Below, piece after piece: positions 27,498 through 36,324 of a stretch of DNA of 64,000 nt (positions are counted from its first letter, which is position 1; each line of letters opens with the position of its first letter). Origin of the DNA: Chlamydia pneumoniae TW-183. Its GTDB lineage: Bacteria; Chlamydiota; Chlamydiia; Chlamydiales; Chlamydiaceae. The notes under the pieces were generated by a model. It was not told the origin of the DNA. It saw nothing but the letters and a program-made list of their open reading frames with translations, and did not search any database. The position numbers and the translations under genes are program-made. Location: positions 806,001 through 870,000 of the forward strand of contig NC_005043.1 in assembly GCF_000007205.1 (NCBI RefSeq), in the 5' to 3' direction.

Positions 27498-29656
27498 TGT
27501 TCTTCCCAAATGGATTGTATCCGAGAAATCTTATACTCCTTTCCTTGCAGTATTACCACGTCATTCAACTTCTTCCCTAACATGTTCTGCGCAAGCTTGG
27601 ATTGTAAAGAAAGTATACAACTATCTGGATCGGCATCCCAAGGTCCTAAAATTGTATACTCCACAACCTCTCCAGCATCCCCTTTTAAAGTAACTTTACA
27701 GCCAACACCAACTTTATCTGTAAAGACAAGGTCTTTTGTAAGAATTCTCGCCCGATTAATTTCTTCCGATAGCACGCGAATTTCTTCTTGTAAGCGAGCT
27801 CTCTTCTCTAAAGCAAACTTGTACTCAGAATTTTCCCGCAAATCCCCTAAAGAACGAGCATCTTCAATTTCCTTAGCATTATCAACCATCTCCTTGCCAA
27901 CAAGAGATTGTAGCTTGGCTTTCATTCTTGAAAAACTCTCAGAAGTCGACCATAAAACATTTTCTTCTTCTACATTAGACTTGTGCTTTTTTAGCGTTGG
28001 CTGAACAACTTCAGCAAGGCTTTGTAAAACGTTCAAATCAGAAGAAGAAAACTGCGGGCATTTGGTGGATAGTAATAGTAATTCTTTTAAAAAGGGAAGG
28101 GATGCGCCTTCTATCATCTGACGCACAGCGAGATACCTTTGCCCCACCAAGTAGTGGTGTAACTTTTTTCCCAGTTCTTTATGAGGTGTAGAGGCTACTT
28201 GATACATAAAATTCAAAGCTGACTCTAAGAACAATCTTAAGACTTCCTTGTCTTCAGGATCAAAGAGACCATCTTCATGGTTCCCAAGCTTCAAGAAAAA
28301 CCAAACAAACAGCTCAGGGAACATCATTGGTTGATGGGCACTATCTAGAAGTCTTTTCTTTAAAACCTCTACGCTTGATGGATCGTTTTTAATGGTTTTA
28401 TATACAAAATCCCTCATGGTTGGAGAGGTGGTATAAAGAAGAATTTGCATAAAAACTTGTTGCCAGAAGGAAGAGTACTTTCTTACCAAAGACAAAAAGG
28501 ACTTTTGCAAAGCAACAATAGGCATGTTTTCCAAAAGACGACTGGTATCATCTTCTGATAAGGATGTTATATACTCTTTGTCTATGCTCGCATCCTTAAT
28601 TCCCAAATACTCAGAAAGAAGCAGTTCTCTCTGCAAAATTAAAGACTTATTACCTTCCTCAACATCAAGATCTTGCAAAGCTTTAACTAGACTCTTGCGA
28701 ATCTCTATATTTTTCAATTCACTATGCAAATCTCTAATAAAATGATAGATCAGAGAGATCTTTTCTGCGCTATTGAGACTCAATCCCAACTTACGCTCCA
28801 ACTGTCCCATATGAGAACACCCTGCATCAGATAAAACATAGGGCTCTTTAGGATTGTCTGGGGATATAATTCTAGTTCCCTTTTTAATCTTAGTCTTAGC
28901 TGATTGCCACCACCGATTCCAATCTGCCTCAGGAATCACAAGATCAACTAACTCGTCTTTGATTTCCTTTGCGGTCTTTGGTCCAAGATCTCTAAGGAGA
29001 ATCTCAACAACTTCAATAGGGTTTTCCTTAGCAAAAGCCTCAAACCCATCGGGATCTCCAAACCGTCGTGAAAGGAAGTGATCGCCGCTCAAAGGAGTTA
29101 AACTTTTAAATGCCGTCTCGAAAGAAATATCCTTGGCACTCATAATTCCTTCAAACTCTATCAACACCTTCTGCTGAAGAAACGAGACCCCCATAACCTC
29201 GCCAACACCCCAACCCCCTTGATGGAAGACAAAGTTTCCCTTATGCATATGCATCAAAAAATCAAAACGGCTGAGGCTAAACTGAAAATCACGACCATCA
29301 CGAAGCCCAACAACACGCAAAGCCTCGTTAAAGTTTTCTTCTCCACTGTACTTTTTATTCACATATTCAGTGGCTATATCAAAAAACATCTGGCTGTTAG
29401 ATGTTTGCAAATCTAAAATTAATTGAAGAACTCGATCTTTATCCTTTCCCTCGGGTATTTTTTCCCAAAGAGGAACGACGGTATCCACAATCTTTCCAAA
29501 TAAAGATGCTAAAGAGGAAGACTTTACTTTTTCTAGGATCTCAACAAGCTCCCGCCCCCGCACTACATCGTTAAAACAATACTCCTCCCAAAGGCTTAAA
29601 AAGTTCGCAGATTGGCCTTCTTCTATTAAGACTTGCAACTTTTCTAAATAGTCCAC
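27488..29656 (-). CDS. greA: Transcription elongation factor GreA with long N-terminal extension
   Basis: A 722-residue protein starting with GTG (ribosome site GGAG five bases upstream). Only the last 150 or so residues are GreA: the coiled-coil tip ARSLGDLRENSEY with the acidic Asp and Glu that reactivate backtracked polymerase, then the FKBP-like end (GKKLNDVVILQGKEYKI). Typical GreA is 158 residues. The extra 560 N-terminal residues are helical and are known from other chlamydial GreA proteins. The last codons and stop lie antisense to the tRNA-Ala acceptor stem. Confidence 0.92.
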   Translation of the reverse strand: MDYLEKLQVLIEEGQSANFLSLWEEYCFNDVVRGRELVEILEKVKSSSLASLFGKIVDTVVPLWEKIPEGKDKDRVLQLILDLQTSNSQMFFDIATEYVNKKYSGEENFNEALRVVGLRDGRDFQFSLSRFDFLMHMHKGNFVFHQGGWGVGEVMGVSFLQQKVLIEFEGIMSAKDISFETAFKSLTPLSGDHFLSRRFGDPDGFEAFAKENPIEVVEILLRDLGPKTAKEIKDELVDLVIPEADWNRWWQSAKTKIKKGTRIISPDNPKEPYVLSDAGCSHMGQLERKLGLSLNSAEKISLIYHFIRDLHSELKNIEIRKSLVKALQDLDVEEGNKSLILQRELLLSEYLGIKDASIDKEYITSLSEDDTSRLLENMPIVALQKSFLSLVRKYSSFWQQVFMQILLYTTSPTMRDFVYKTIKNDPSSVEVLKKRLLDSAHQPMMFPELFVWFFLKLGNHEDGLFDPEDKEVLRLFLESALNFMYQVASTPHKELGKKLHHYLVGQRYLAVRQMIEGASLPFLKELLLLSTKCPQFSSSDLNVLQSLAEVVQPTLKKHKSNVEEENVLWSTSESFSRMKAKLQSLVGKEMVDNAKEIEDARSLGDLRENSEYKFALEKRARLQEEIRVLSEEINRARILTKDLVFTDKVGVGCKVTLKGDAGEVVEYTILGPWDADPDSCILSLQSKLAQNMLGKKLNDVVILQGKEYKISRIQSIWEEHGA

Positions 29657-29768
29657 GATGTCTCCAGTTTTTAACCTAAAAATATACTCTTACGTATGAA
29701 AAAGAGCAATATCACAATACAAAATAATCAAACTTATTTTATAATAAACTAAAATGATGGTGATTGTT

Positions 29769-30197
29769 ATGAATAGTAAATCTGCGCAAAAAATAATAGA
29801 TTCTATAAAACAAATCCTAACTATTTATAATATAGACTTCGATCCCTCCTTTGGATCCTCGTTATCTTCAGATTCTGATGCAGATTACGAATATCTAATC
29901 ACAAAAACTCAAGAAAAAATCCAAGAGCTAGACAAAAGAGCTCAAGAGATTCTAACACAGACAGGAATGTCCAAAGAACAGATGGAAGTCTTTGCAAATA
30001 ATCCAGATAACTTCTCTCCAGAAGAGTGGCTGGCCTTAGAAAAAGTCCGTTCTTCTTGCGATGAGTATCGAAAAGAGACAGAAAATTTAATCAACGAAAT
30101 TACCCTAGATTTACATCCCACAAAAGAATCAAAACGCCCAAAACAAAAATTGTCATCTACCAAAAAAAATAAGAAAAAAAACTGGATTCCTCTATAA
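29769..30197 (+). CDS. Conserved chlamydial protein CT635-like, candidate effector chaperone
   Basis: About 142 residues from MNSKSAQKIID; an ATG at 29754 would add five residues and has no better ribosome site. It is acidic and helical with a basic tail (KKNKKKNW). Position between greA and nqrA matches CT635 of C. trachomatis, reported as a binding partner or chaperone of effector CT622, whose gene is also in this window. No enzyme motif is visible. Confidence 0.7.
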   Translation: MNSKSAQKIIDSIKQILTIYNIDFDPSFGSSLSSDSDADYEYLITKTQEKIQELDKRAQEILTQTGMSKEQMEVFANNPDNFSPEEWLALEKVRSSCDEYRKETENLINEITLDLHPTKESKRPKQKLSSTKKNKKKNWIPL

Positions 30198-30267
30198 AAT
30201 CACTTATAATCCCGATTGAATGAAACACCCAAGGACAGAGTCCAAGGGACTTCCCTTTTAAATTTTT

Positions 30268-31671
30268 ATGAAAATTACAGTCAATCGGGGTTTAGATTTA
30301 TCCTTACAAGGGTCTCCCAAAGAATCTGGTTTCTATAACAAAATCGATCCAGAATTCGTATCTATAGACTTAAGGCCATTCCAACCTTTATCTCTTAAAC
30401 TTAAGGTAGAGCAAGGAGATGCGGTCTGTTCAGGAGCTCCTATAGCAGAATACAAGCACTTTCCTAACACCTACATTACCTCTCACGTTTCAGGAGTAGT
30501 TACCGCTATACGACGTGGAAATAAACGTTCTCTTTTAGATGTCATCATTAAGAAAACTCCTGGTCCTACATCTACAGAATATACGTATGATCTCCAAACT
30601 CTCTCACGTTCAGATCTTTCCGAAATCTTTAAGGAAAATGGGCTCTTTGCATTAATCAAACAACGTCCTTTTGATATTCCCGCAATTCCAACACAAACTC
30701 CGAGAGATGTTTTCATCAATTTAGCTGACAATCGTCCTTTTACTCCAAGCCCAGAAAAACATCTGGCTCTCTTTTCCTCTAGAGAAGAAGGATTTTATGT
30801 ATTTGTGGTAGGAGTTCGAGCTATAGCTAAACTTTTTGGACTCCGTCCTCATATAGTTTTCAGAGATCGTTTAACTCTACCTACGCAAGAACTAAAGACA
30901 ATTGCTCACCTTCATACCGTTTCGGGACCATTCCCCTCTGGATCTCCATCGATACATATTCACAGCGTAGCCCCTATTACCAATGAGAAAGAAGTGGTAT
31001 TCACACTGTCATTTCAAGATGTCCTTACTATTGGCCATCTTTTCTTAAAGGGAAGAATTCTGCACGAGCAAGTCACAGCACTTGCTGGTACTGCACTAAA
31101 AAGTTCTCTAAGACGCTATGTGATTACTACAAAAGGAGCTAGCTTCTCTAGTTTAATCAATCTTAATGACATCTCGGATAACGATACATTAATTAGCGGA
31201 GATCCCTTAACAGGAAGGCTATGCAAAAAGGAAGAGGAACCCTTTTTAGGATTTCGAGACCATTCAATTTCAGTCTTACACAACCCAACAAAACGGGAGT
31301 TGTTTAGCTTTTTAAGAATTGGGTTTAACAAACCGACATTTACAAAAACCTATCTCTCAGGATTTTTCAAGAAAAAGCGTACCTATACGAATCCAGATAC
31401 TAACCTCCACGGAGAAACTCGGCCGATTATTGATACTGACATCTATGATAAAGTTATGCCGATGAGAATTCCTGTAGTTCCTCTGATTAAAGCTGTAATT
31501 ACTAAAAATTTTGATTTAGCTAATGAACTAGGGTTTTTAGAGGTTTGTGGTGAAGATTTCGCCTTACCCACTCTTATAGATCCATCTAAAACAGAAATGC
31601 TTACCATAGTCAAGGAATCCTTAATAGAGTACGCCAAGGAATCAGGGATCCTAACTCCCCATCAAGATTGA
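30268..31671 (+). CDS. nqrA: Na+-translocating NADH:quinone reductase subunit A
   Basis: A 467-residue protein beginning MKITVNRGLDLSLQGSP, the standard NqrA start, with a biotinyl-lipoyl-like region (VEQGDAVCSGAPIAEYKHFPNTYITSHVSG). NqrA is the cytoplasmic quinone-side subunit of the sodium pump, the main respiratory ion pump in chlamydiae. No other nqr gene is in the window. The 71-bp leader carries a small hairpin (AAGGG/CCCTT) just before the start. Confidence 0.94.
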   Translation: MKITVNRGLDLSLQGSPKESGFYNKIDPEFVSIDLRPFQPLSLKLKVEQGDAVCSGAPIAEYKHFPNTYITSHVSGVVTAIRRGNKRSLLDVIIKKTPGPTSTEYTYDLQTLSRSDLSEIFKENGLFALIKQRPFDIPAIPTQTPRDVFINLADNRPFTPSPEKHLALFSSREEGFYVFVVGVRAIAKLFGLRPHIVFRDRLTLPTQELKTIAHLHTVSGPFPSGSPSIHIHSVAPITNEKEVVFTLSFQDVLTIGHLFLKGRILHEQVTALAGTALKSSLRRYVITTKGASFSSLINLNDISDNDTLISGDPLTGRLCKKEEEPFLGFRDHSISVLHNPTKRELFSFLRIGFNKPTFTKTYLSGFFKKKRTYTNPDTNLHGETRPIIDTDIYDKVMPMRIPVVPLIKAVITKNFDLANELGFLEVCGEDFALPTLIDPSKTEMLTIVKESLIEYAKESGILTPHQD

Positions 31672-31691
31672 TTTTTTGTTCTTCAAAGAAC

Positions 31692-32690
31692 TTAAAATTC
31701 AAATCCCTGATGCAGTAATTCCAAAATAAAAGGAGCGGAGTAACTAATAATCATATCTGCGCCAGCTCTCTTGATTGCTATCAAAGACTCATGAAATAGT
31801 GTTTCTTTATCTAACCAACCTTGTTGAAAGGCTGATAAGATCATAGCGTATTCCCCACTGACCTGATACGCAGCTAGAGGCAAACAGGTATTTTGTCGAA
31901 TCCGATAGATCACATCAAGATAGAGTCCTGCAGGCTTCACCATTAAGATATCTGCTCCCTCCTCCTCGTCTAAAGAAGATTCAAGCAATGCCTCTAATAC
32001 GTTTTTAGGGTTCATCTGATACTGTTTTTTATCTCCTGAAGTTACGTGAGAACTCAGCGCATCACGAAAAGGAGAATACAAACAAGAAGCGTACTTTACA
32101 CTATAAGACATTATAGAGGTCTTTGAGTAGCCAGACTGGTCTAACTTAGAGCGAATGTAGCCAATCCTTCCATCCATCATATCACTCGGAGCTACGATAT
32201 CCGCTCCCATTTCAGCATGTAAAGTTGCAATATTTCCAAAAATTCTAACACTTTCATCATTAAGGACCTCTCCATTAAGGAAAATCCCATCATGACCGTG
32301 TGTCGTATAAGGATCTAAAGCTATATCACTAATCAGACATAGGTGAGGAAATGCGTTTTTTATTTCATGAATGCTATGACATAAGATGTTTTTAGGATTT
32401 GAGGAGTAAGAACCGTAAGCATCTTTAAGATCATCAGGAATAATGGGAAACAGCATTACAGCTCGTAACCCGTAGGTACACAAACGCTCTATTTCCTTTA
32501 ATAGCAAATCCAAACTCCATCGGAACACTCCAGGAAGACTCGGGATCTCTTCCTTTATGTTATTTCCATACTTCACAAAGAATGGTGCTATGAGATCTTT
32601 TGGGCTTAAGTGAGTTTCGGCCAACAAATCTCTTATAGCTGCTGTCTTTCGGTTTCTTCTAGGACGTCTACTTAGTGTTAAAGAACTCAT
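31692..32690 (-). CDS. hemB: Delta-aminolevulinic acid dehydratase (porphobilinogen synthase)
   Basis: A 332-residue TIM-barrel enzyme. Motifs: [43 protein letters not shown] (catalytic Lys region follows), [18 protein letters not shown] with the Schiff-base lysine, and [16 protein letters not shown] with the second lysine. The zinc cysteine cluster is replaced by [10 protein letters not shown], so the enzyme is probably magnesium-dependent. It makes porphobilinogen for heme. In other chlamydial genomes numbering starts at this gene because the origin is beside it. Confidence 0.96.
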   Translation of the reverse strand: MSSLTLSRRPRRNRKTAAIRDLLAETHLSPKDLIAPFFVKYGNNIKEEIPSLPGVFRWSLDLLLKEIERLCTYGLRAVMLFPIIPDDLKDAYGSYSSNPKNILCHSIHEIKNAFPHLCLISDIALDPYTTHGHDGIFLNGEVLNDESVRIFGNIATLHAEMGADIVAPSDMMDGRIGYIRSKLDQSGYSKTSIMSYSVKYASCLYSPFRDALSSHVTSGDKKQYQMNPKNVLEALLESSLDEEEGADILMVKPAGLYLDVIYRIRQNTCLPLAAYQVSGEYAMILSAFQQGWLDKETLFHESLIAIKRAGADMIISYSAPFILELLHQGFEF

Positions 32691-33280
32691 TTCTCAGATC
32701 CTTTCAACAGTTTCCACAGGTCCTAAATATATATTGTTATATTTATACATAATATTCTCTTCTTCTTTAGGGGGTGTGGAAACTGTTTAAAACTTTGTTT
32801 TTCGAGGGAAGTTTATGTGGTTTTGTTGTTCAAAACTTTGTTAAAACATTGTTCATTTTGTTGATAAGTGAGGATTTTGCATGTTTATAAACACAAGATC
32901 AACCCTTTTTCTACATCAATTTTTCAAAGAAAAATAGGATGAGGGAATTTTTGTTAGTTGTGTAGAAACTGTGATCTTTTGGCTTTGATTTGGATAAAAA
33001 ATTTCTGTTTTCTCTCTGTTTTTTGTATGCAATAGGTTGTAGAATTACAAAAATTTCTCTTGTGATTTCGGAGGTTTGAGGTGAAATTTTTTCACCGATA
33101 CTTGGTTACAAAAACCATAAGCTAAAGTATGCTTGGGGTCATAAGCGACGTTATACGTCGTACTCCCCTGTAGGGATGAGGCGCGCCAATCGTCGAAGCA
33201 GGAATCCACTTAAGCAAGTTTATATTATCCGAGTATATTAGTAGTTTTCGGGAAGATGTCCGTTCAGTTTTGAGGTTTTC
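32691..33280. other. Candidate chromosomal origin of replication (oriC) between hemB and thyX
   Basis: The 590-bp gap is AT-rich. It carries AACAGTTTCCACA (32706-32718) and its perfect inverse TGTGGAAACTGTT (32775-32787), plus a third near copy TGTAGAAACTGTG (32961-32973). Minus-strand sites TTATCAACA (32867-32859) and TTATCCAAA (32997-32989) each match the DnaA box TTATCCACA at 8 of 9. A TGTTTATAAACA palindrome lies at 32882-32893, and AAAACTTTGTT is repeated at 32789 and 32832. Chlamydial origins are placed beside hemB (established), and the sign of G/C bias changes here. Confidence 0.65.
33080..33240 (+). other. Hairpin-rich segment with a start-less basic reading frame
   Basis: It contains GGTGAAA-TTT-TTTCACC (33080-33096), CGACG-TTATA-CGTCG (33146-33160) and TCCC/GGGA (33164-33176), and is more GC-rich than its surroundings. 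One frame is open from 33080 to a TAG near 33239 and encodes a strongly basic peptide, but the only ATG is internal. It could be a small RNA, a thyX leader or a relic. Confidence 0.3.
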
Positions 33281-34876
33281 ATGTTGGGCAAAGAAGAAGA
33301 GTTTACGTGTAAACAAAAGCAGTGTTTGTCACATTTTGTTACCAATCTGACGTCCGATGTATTTGCTTTAAAAAATCTTCCAGAAGTCGTTAAGGGAGCT
33401 TTATTTTCTAAATACTCCCGTTCAGTTTTAGGTTTGCGAGCACTTTTGTTAAAAGAATTTCTATCTAATGAAGAGGATGGAGATGTTTGTGACGAAGCCT
33501 ATGACTTCGAAACCGATGTACAGAAAGCTGCGGACTTTTACCAAAGGGTTCTTGATAATTTTGGGGATGATTCTGTAGGAGAGCTTGGCGGAGCCCACCT
33601 GGCTATGGAAAATGTCTCTATTTTGGCTGCTAAAGTTTTAGAGGATGCTCGAATTGGCGGATCCCCGCTAGAAAAGTCCACAAGATACGTCTATTTCGAT
33701 CAAAAGGTACGGGGGGAGTATTTATATTACCGAGACCCTATTTTGATGACTTCGGCCTTTAAAGACATGTTTTTGGGTACTTGTGATTTTTTATTCGATA
33801 CCTATTCTGCTTTAATCCCTCAAGTTCGTGCCTATTTTGAAAAACTGTATCCTAAAGATTCTAAAACACCCGCATCTGCCTATGCCACATCATTACGAGC
33901 TAAAGTTTTAGATTGTATACGGGGACTTCTTCCTGCGGCAACTTTGACAAATCTAGGATTTTTCGGTAACGGTAGGTTTTGGCAAAATCTGATTCACAAG
34001 TTACAAGGTCATAACCTTGCAGAGTTGCGACGTTTAGGAGATGAATCCCTAACAGAGCTTATGAAAGTTATTCCTTCATTTGTAAGTAGAGCCGAGCCTC
34101 ATCATCACCATCATCAAGCTATGATGCAATATCGAAGAGCTTTAAAAGAGCAGCTCAAGGGACTTGCTGAACAAGCAACATTTAGTGAGGAGATGTCTTC
34201 TTCACCGAGTGTTCAGTTGGTATACGGAGACCCTGATGGCATTTATAAAGTAGCTGCTGGATTTCTTTTTCCTTATTCAAATCGTTCTCTTACAGATCTC
34301 ATAGACTATTGTAAAAAAATGCCTCATGAAGATCTTGTACAGATTTTAGAGAGCAGTGTTTCTGCAAGAGAAAACCGCCGGCATAAGTCTCCTCGTGGTT
34401 TAGAATGCGTAGAATTTGGCTTTGATATACTTGCTGATTTCGGTGCATACCGCGATTTGCAACGACATCGGACGCTGACTCAAGAACGACAGTTACTCTC
34501 TACACATCATGGATACAATTTTCCTGTGGAGCTTCTAGATACTCCTATGGAAAAATCTTATCGAGAAGCTATGGAGAGGGCGAATGAAACCTATAATGAG
34601 ATTGTTCAGGAGTTCCCTGAGGAAGCTCAGTATATGGTTCCCATGGCTTACAATATACGTTGGTTTTTCCATGTAAATGCTCGGGCTTTGCAATGGATTT
34701 GTGAGTTACGCTCACAGCCTCAAGGTCATCAAAATTACCGCACTATAGCTACAGGTTTAGTGCGAGAGGTTGTCAAGTTCAATCCTATGTACGAATTATT
34801 TTTCAAATTTGTAGATTATTCTGACATAGATTTAGGACGGTTAAATCAGGAAATGCGAAAAGAACCAACGACCTAA
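33281..34876 (+). CDS. thyX: Flavin-dependent thymidylate synthase, two-domain ThyX
   Basis: A 531-residue protein made of two ThyX-like domains; ordinary ThyX is about 220-250 residues. The canonical motif is RHRxxSxNxxSxRY. The N-terminal domain keeps the second half ([11 protein letters not shown]) but lost RHR; the C-terminal domain keeps QRHRTLTQE but lost the Ser and Arg-Tyr. ThyX makes dTMP from dUMP with FAD and methylene-tetrahydrofolate. CT632 of C. trachomatis is reported to be functional. The ATG at 33281 follows TGAGGT at good spacing. Confidence 0.88.
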   Translation: MLGKEEEFTCKQKQCLSHFVTNLTSDVFALKNLPEVVKGALFSKYSRSVLGLRALLLKEFLSNEEDGDVCDEAYDFETDVQKAADFYQRVLDNFGDDSVGELGGAHLAMENVSILAAKVLEDARIGGSPLEKSTRYVYFDQKVRGEYLYYRDPILMTSAFKDMFLGTCDFLFDTYSALIPQVRAYFEKLYPKDSKTPASAYATSLRAKVLDCIRGLLPAATLTNLGFFGNGRFWQNLIHKLQGHNLAELRRLGDESLTELMKVIPSFVSRAEPHHHHHQAMMQYRRALKEQLKGLAEQATFSEEMSSSPSVQLVYGDPDGIYKVAAGFLFPYSNRSLTDLIDYCKKMPHEDLVQILESSVSARENRRHKSPRGLECVEFGFDILADFGAYRDLQRHRTLTQERQLLSTHHGYNFPVELLDTPMEKSYREAMERANETYNEIVQEFPEEAQYMVPMAYNIRWFFHVNARALQWICELRSQPQGHQNYRTIATGLVREVVKFNPMYELFFKFVDYSDIDLGRLNQEMRKEPTT

Positions 34877-34980
34877 GTCTCTAGATCTGTAATTTTAGAT
34901 ATTGTAAAAACATAATCTTTGCATTTACAGGAACATTCTCTACTGGTATTTTTATTCTTTTTTCATGAAGAGATCATAAA

Positions 34981-35235
34981 ATGAAAGATCTTATATATAA
35001 TAACTTGGTTAGGTTTAAAAACATTTCTAAAACCAAGGAAGGGATTTTTGTGAACTTCAAGGTAAAGGGTGTCAAAGGAGGAGCCTCATTTACAGCTTCT
35101 ATAGCTGTAGATATAGACTCTGCGGATTTATCTTCCGAGGATTCTATGGAGGTTATTATAGAAAAATGTGCTCAGATTGGCGTTGCTGAATTCCAAAAAT
35201 GCGAATTCCAATTTGAGGGTATTACCTGTTTGTAG
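34981..35235 (+). CDS. Small conserved chlamydial protein (CT631-like), function unknown
   Basis: An 84-residue protein beginning MKDLIYNNLVRFKNISK, with a short KVKGVKGGASFTAS segment and an acidic middle. It has no signal peptide, membrane helix or known motif that I can see. It lies between thyX and tRNA-Pro and may be transcribed with the tRNA, since the first terminator is after the tRNA. Coding is supported by its unbroken frame and normal codon use. Confidence 0.65.
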   Translation: MKDLIYNNLVRFKNISKTKEGIFVNFKVKGVKGGASFTASIAVDIDSADLSSEDSMEVIIEKCAQIGVAEFQKCEFQFEGITCL

Positions 35236-35247
35236 AAATCTAGTTTC

Positions 35248-35321
35248 CTGGGTGTAGCGCAGCCTGGTAGCGCACTTGCATGGGGTGCAAGGGGGCGGAG
35301 GTTCAAATCCTCTCATCCAGA
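35248..35321 (+). tRNA. tRNA-Pro(GGG)
   Basis: A 74-nt cloverleaf: acceptor CTGGGTG with CATCCAG, D arm GCGCAGCCTGGTAGCGC, anticodon stem CTTGC/GCAAG with loop ATGGGGT (anticodon GGG), and T arm GGAGGTTCAAATCCTC. It closely resembles E. coli tRNA-Pro(GGG). CCA is not encoded. A strong terminator follows ten bases later. Confidence 0.97.
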
Positions 35322-35330
35322 TCTCTCTCG

Positions 35331-35361
35331 GGGATGAAGATTTTATCTTCATCCCTTTTTT
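35331..35361 (+). terminator. Strong Rho-independent terminator after tRNA-Pro
   Basis: GGGATGAAGAT (35331-35341) pairs perfectly with ATCTTCATCCC (35345-35355) over a 3-nt loop, and a run of T follows. It ends the tRNA transcript. Confidence 0.92.
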
Positions 35362-35439
35362 ATAAGAAATTTTGTTAGTAAAGATAGAAGCCAAGGTGGC
35401 TGTAAGTTTAAAATAGCACCTTAGAATATCCTTGAAGAT

Positions 35440-36309
35440 TTAAAAAGATCCTAAACTCGAGATAATCGTTTCGAATTCAGAACTATTCTTTAATCCACCA
35501 GCACTGAGACGATCCAAGAGCTCTAAGCAATTGTTTTGAGATCTTGCTAATAGCTCTAGAGCGGCCTTTTCTCCAAATAGTAAAGCATAATTTAGCCCAA
35601 TTTGTTGGGAGTCTTTTTGTAAATCTGAAAAATCATCTTTTATTTGAAAAAGTAAGCCAAAATTATTTGAGAAACTTGTAATTATAGGTGCAAATTGTGG
35701 GTCTCCGCCACCAAATAACCAACCAGAAATACATGCAATCTCAAATAGAGAACCCGTTTTTTTGATCATAATAGATTGTACGTGTTCTTGACCTCGGTTA
35801 GAAAAGAACATATCATCATACTGCCCTCCTAATACCCCAGAACATCCAATATTTTTGTCTGTAATATCTCCGATAATGTTGTAAGCGATATCTATTTCTC
35901 TAGGATCACAGCCCTGTTCTTTTAACTTCTTTGCGTTTAAGCGAAGGTGGGAGTAAGCAGCAGGAATTAGGGCGTAAGATGCGAGTAAGGCGGTTGCTTC
36001 ATCGAAAGCTTTATGTACCGTCGGGCGTCCCCTACGCTCATCGTCGTTGTCCATGCAAGGAAGATCGTCCGCAATTAGGGTGGAAGTGTGGACAAACTCT
36101 ACAGCTAAAGCTGAGTCCATAACGTCATGATTTAAGCCCAAACCTTGAGCCATCATGCAGACTAAACCAGGTCTTAAACGCTTTCCACCGCCCTGTAAAG
36201 CGTATTCTACAGGAGAGCGAATCGGGTGACCTATAGGACCAAATCCTTCCAAAGCCTTTTCTATAGCACTTTCTATAGAAGGTCGATACGTATCTAAAGC
36301 ATGTAACAC
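35440..36309 (-). CDS. ispA: Polyprenyl (farnesyl/geranylgeranyl) diphosphate synthase
   Basis: A 289-residue all-helical prenyltransferase starting with GTG (AGGGG seven bases upstream). Both aspartate-rich motifs are present: DDLPCMDNDDERRGRPTVH and QIKDDFSDLQKD; the GGGKRLRPGL substrate motif precedes them. It condenses isopentenyl diphosphate onto allylic diphosphates to feed undecaprenyl-phosphate and quinone side chains. It is the last gene of chxR-glmU-ispA; gaps are 74 and 15 bp. Exact chain length is not decidable by eye. Confidence 0.93.
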   Translation of the reverse strand: MLHALDTYRPSIESAIEKALEGFGPIGHPIRSPVEYALQGGGKRLRPGLVCMMAQGLGLNHDVMDSALAVEFVHTSTLIADDLPCMDNDDERRGRPTVHKAFDEATALLASYALIPAAYSHLRLNAKKLKEQGCDPREIDIAYNIIGDITDKNIGCSGVLGGQYDDMFFSNRGQEHVQSIMIKKTGSLFEIACISGWLFGGGDPQFAPIITSFSNNFGLLFQIKDDFSDLQKDSQQIGLNYALLFGEKAALELLARSQNNCLELLDRLSAGGLKNSSEFETIISSLGSF

Positions 36310-36324
36310 AAGAGTCCCCTATTT

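Noticed and set aside
27456-28004. 182-codon plus-strand open frame across tRNA-Ala and greA
   Set aside because: It runs antisense to the well-supported GreA domain and begins inside a tRNA; its composition shows no known family.
31678-31691. Hairpin GTTCT-TCAA-AGAAC between nqrA and hemB as a terminator
   Set aside because: The T-run is on the wrong side of the stem for both genes, so a terminator is not supported.
33122-33316. 64-codon minus-strand frame across the thyX start
   Set aside because: Overlaps the thyX start and the hairpin segment; no ribosome site or family pattern.
34084-34120. Run of five histidines in ThyX, as an engineered tag
   Set aside because: It lies mid-protein within a natural PHHHHHQAM context encoded by mixed CAT/CAC codons; no vector sequence is near.
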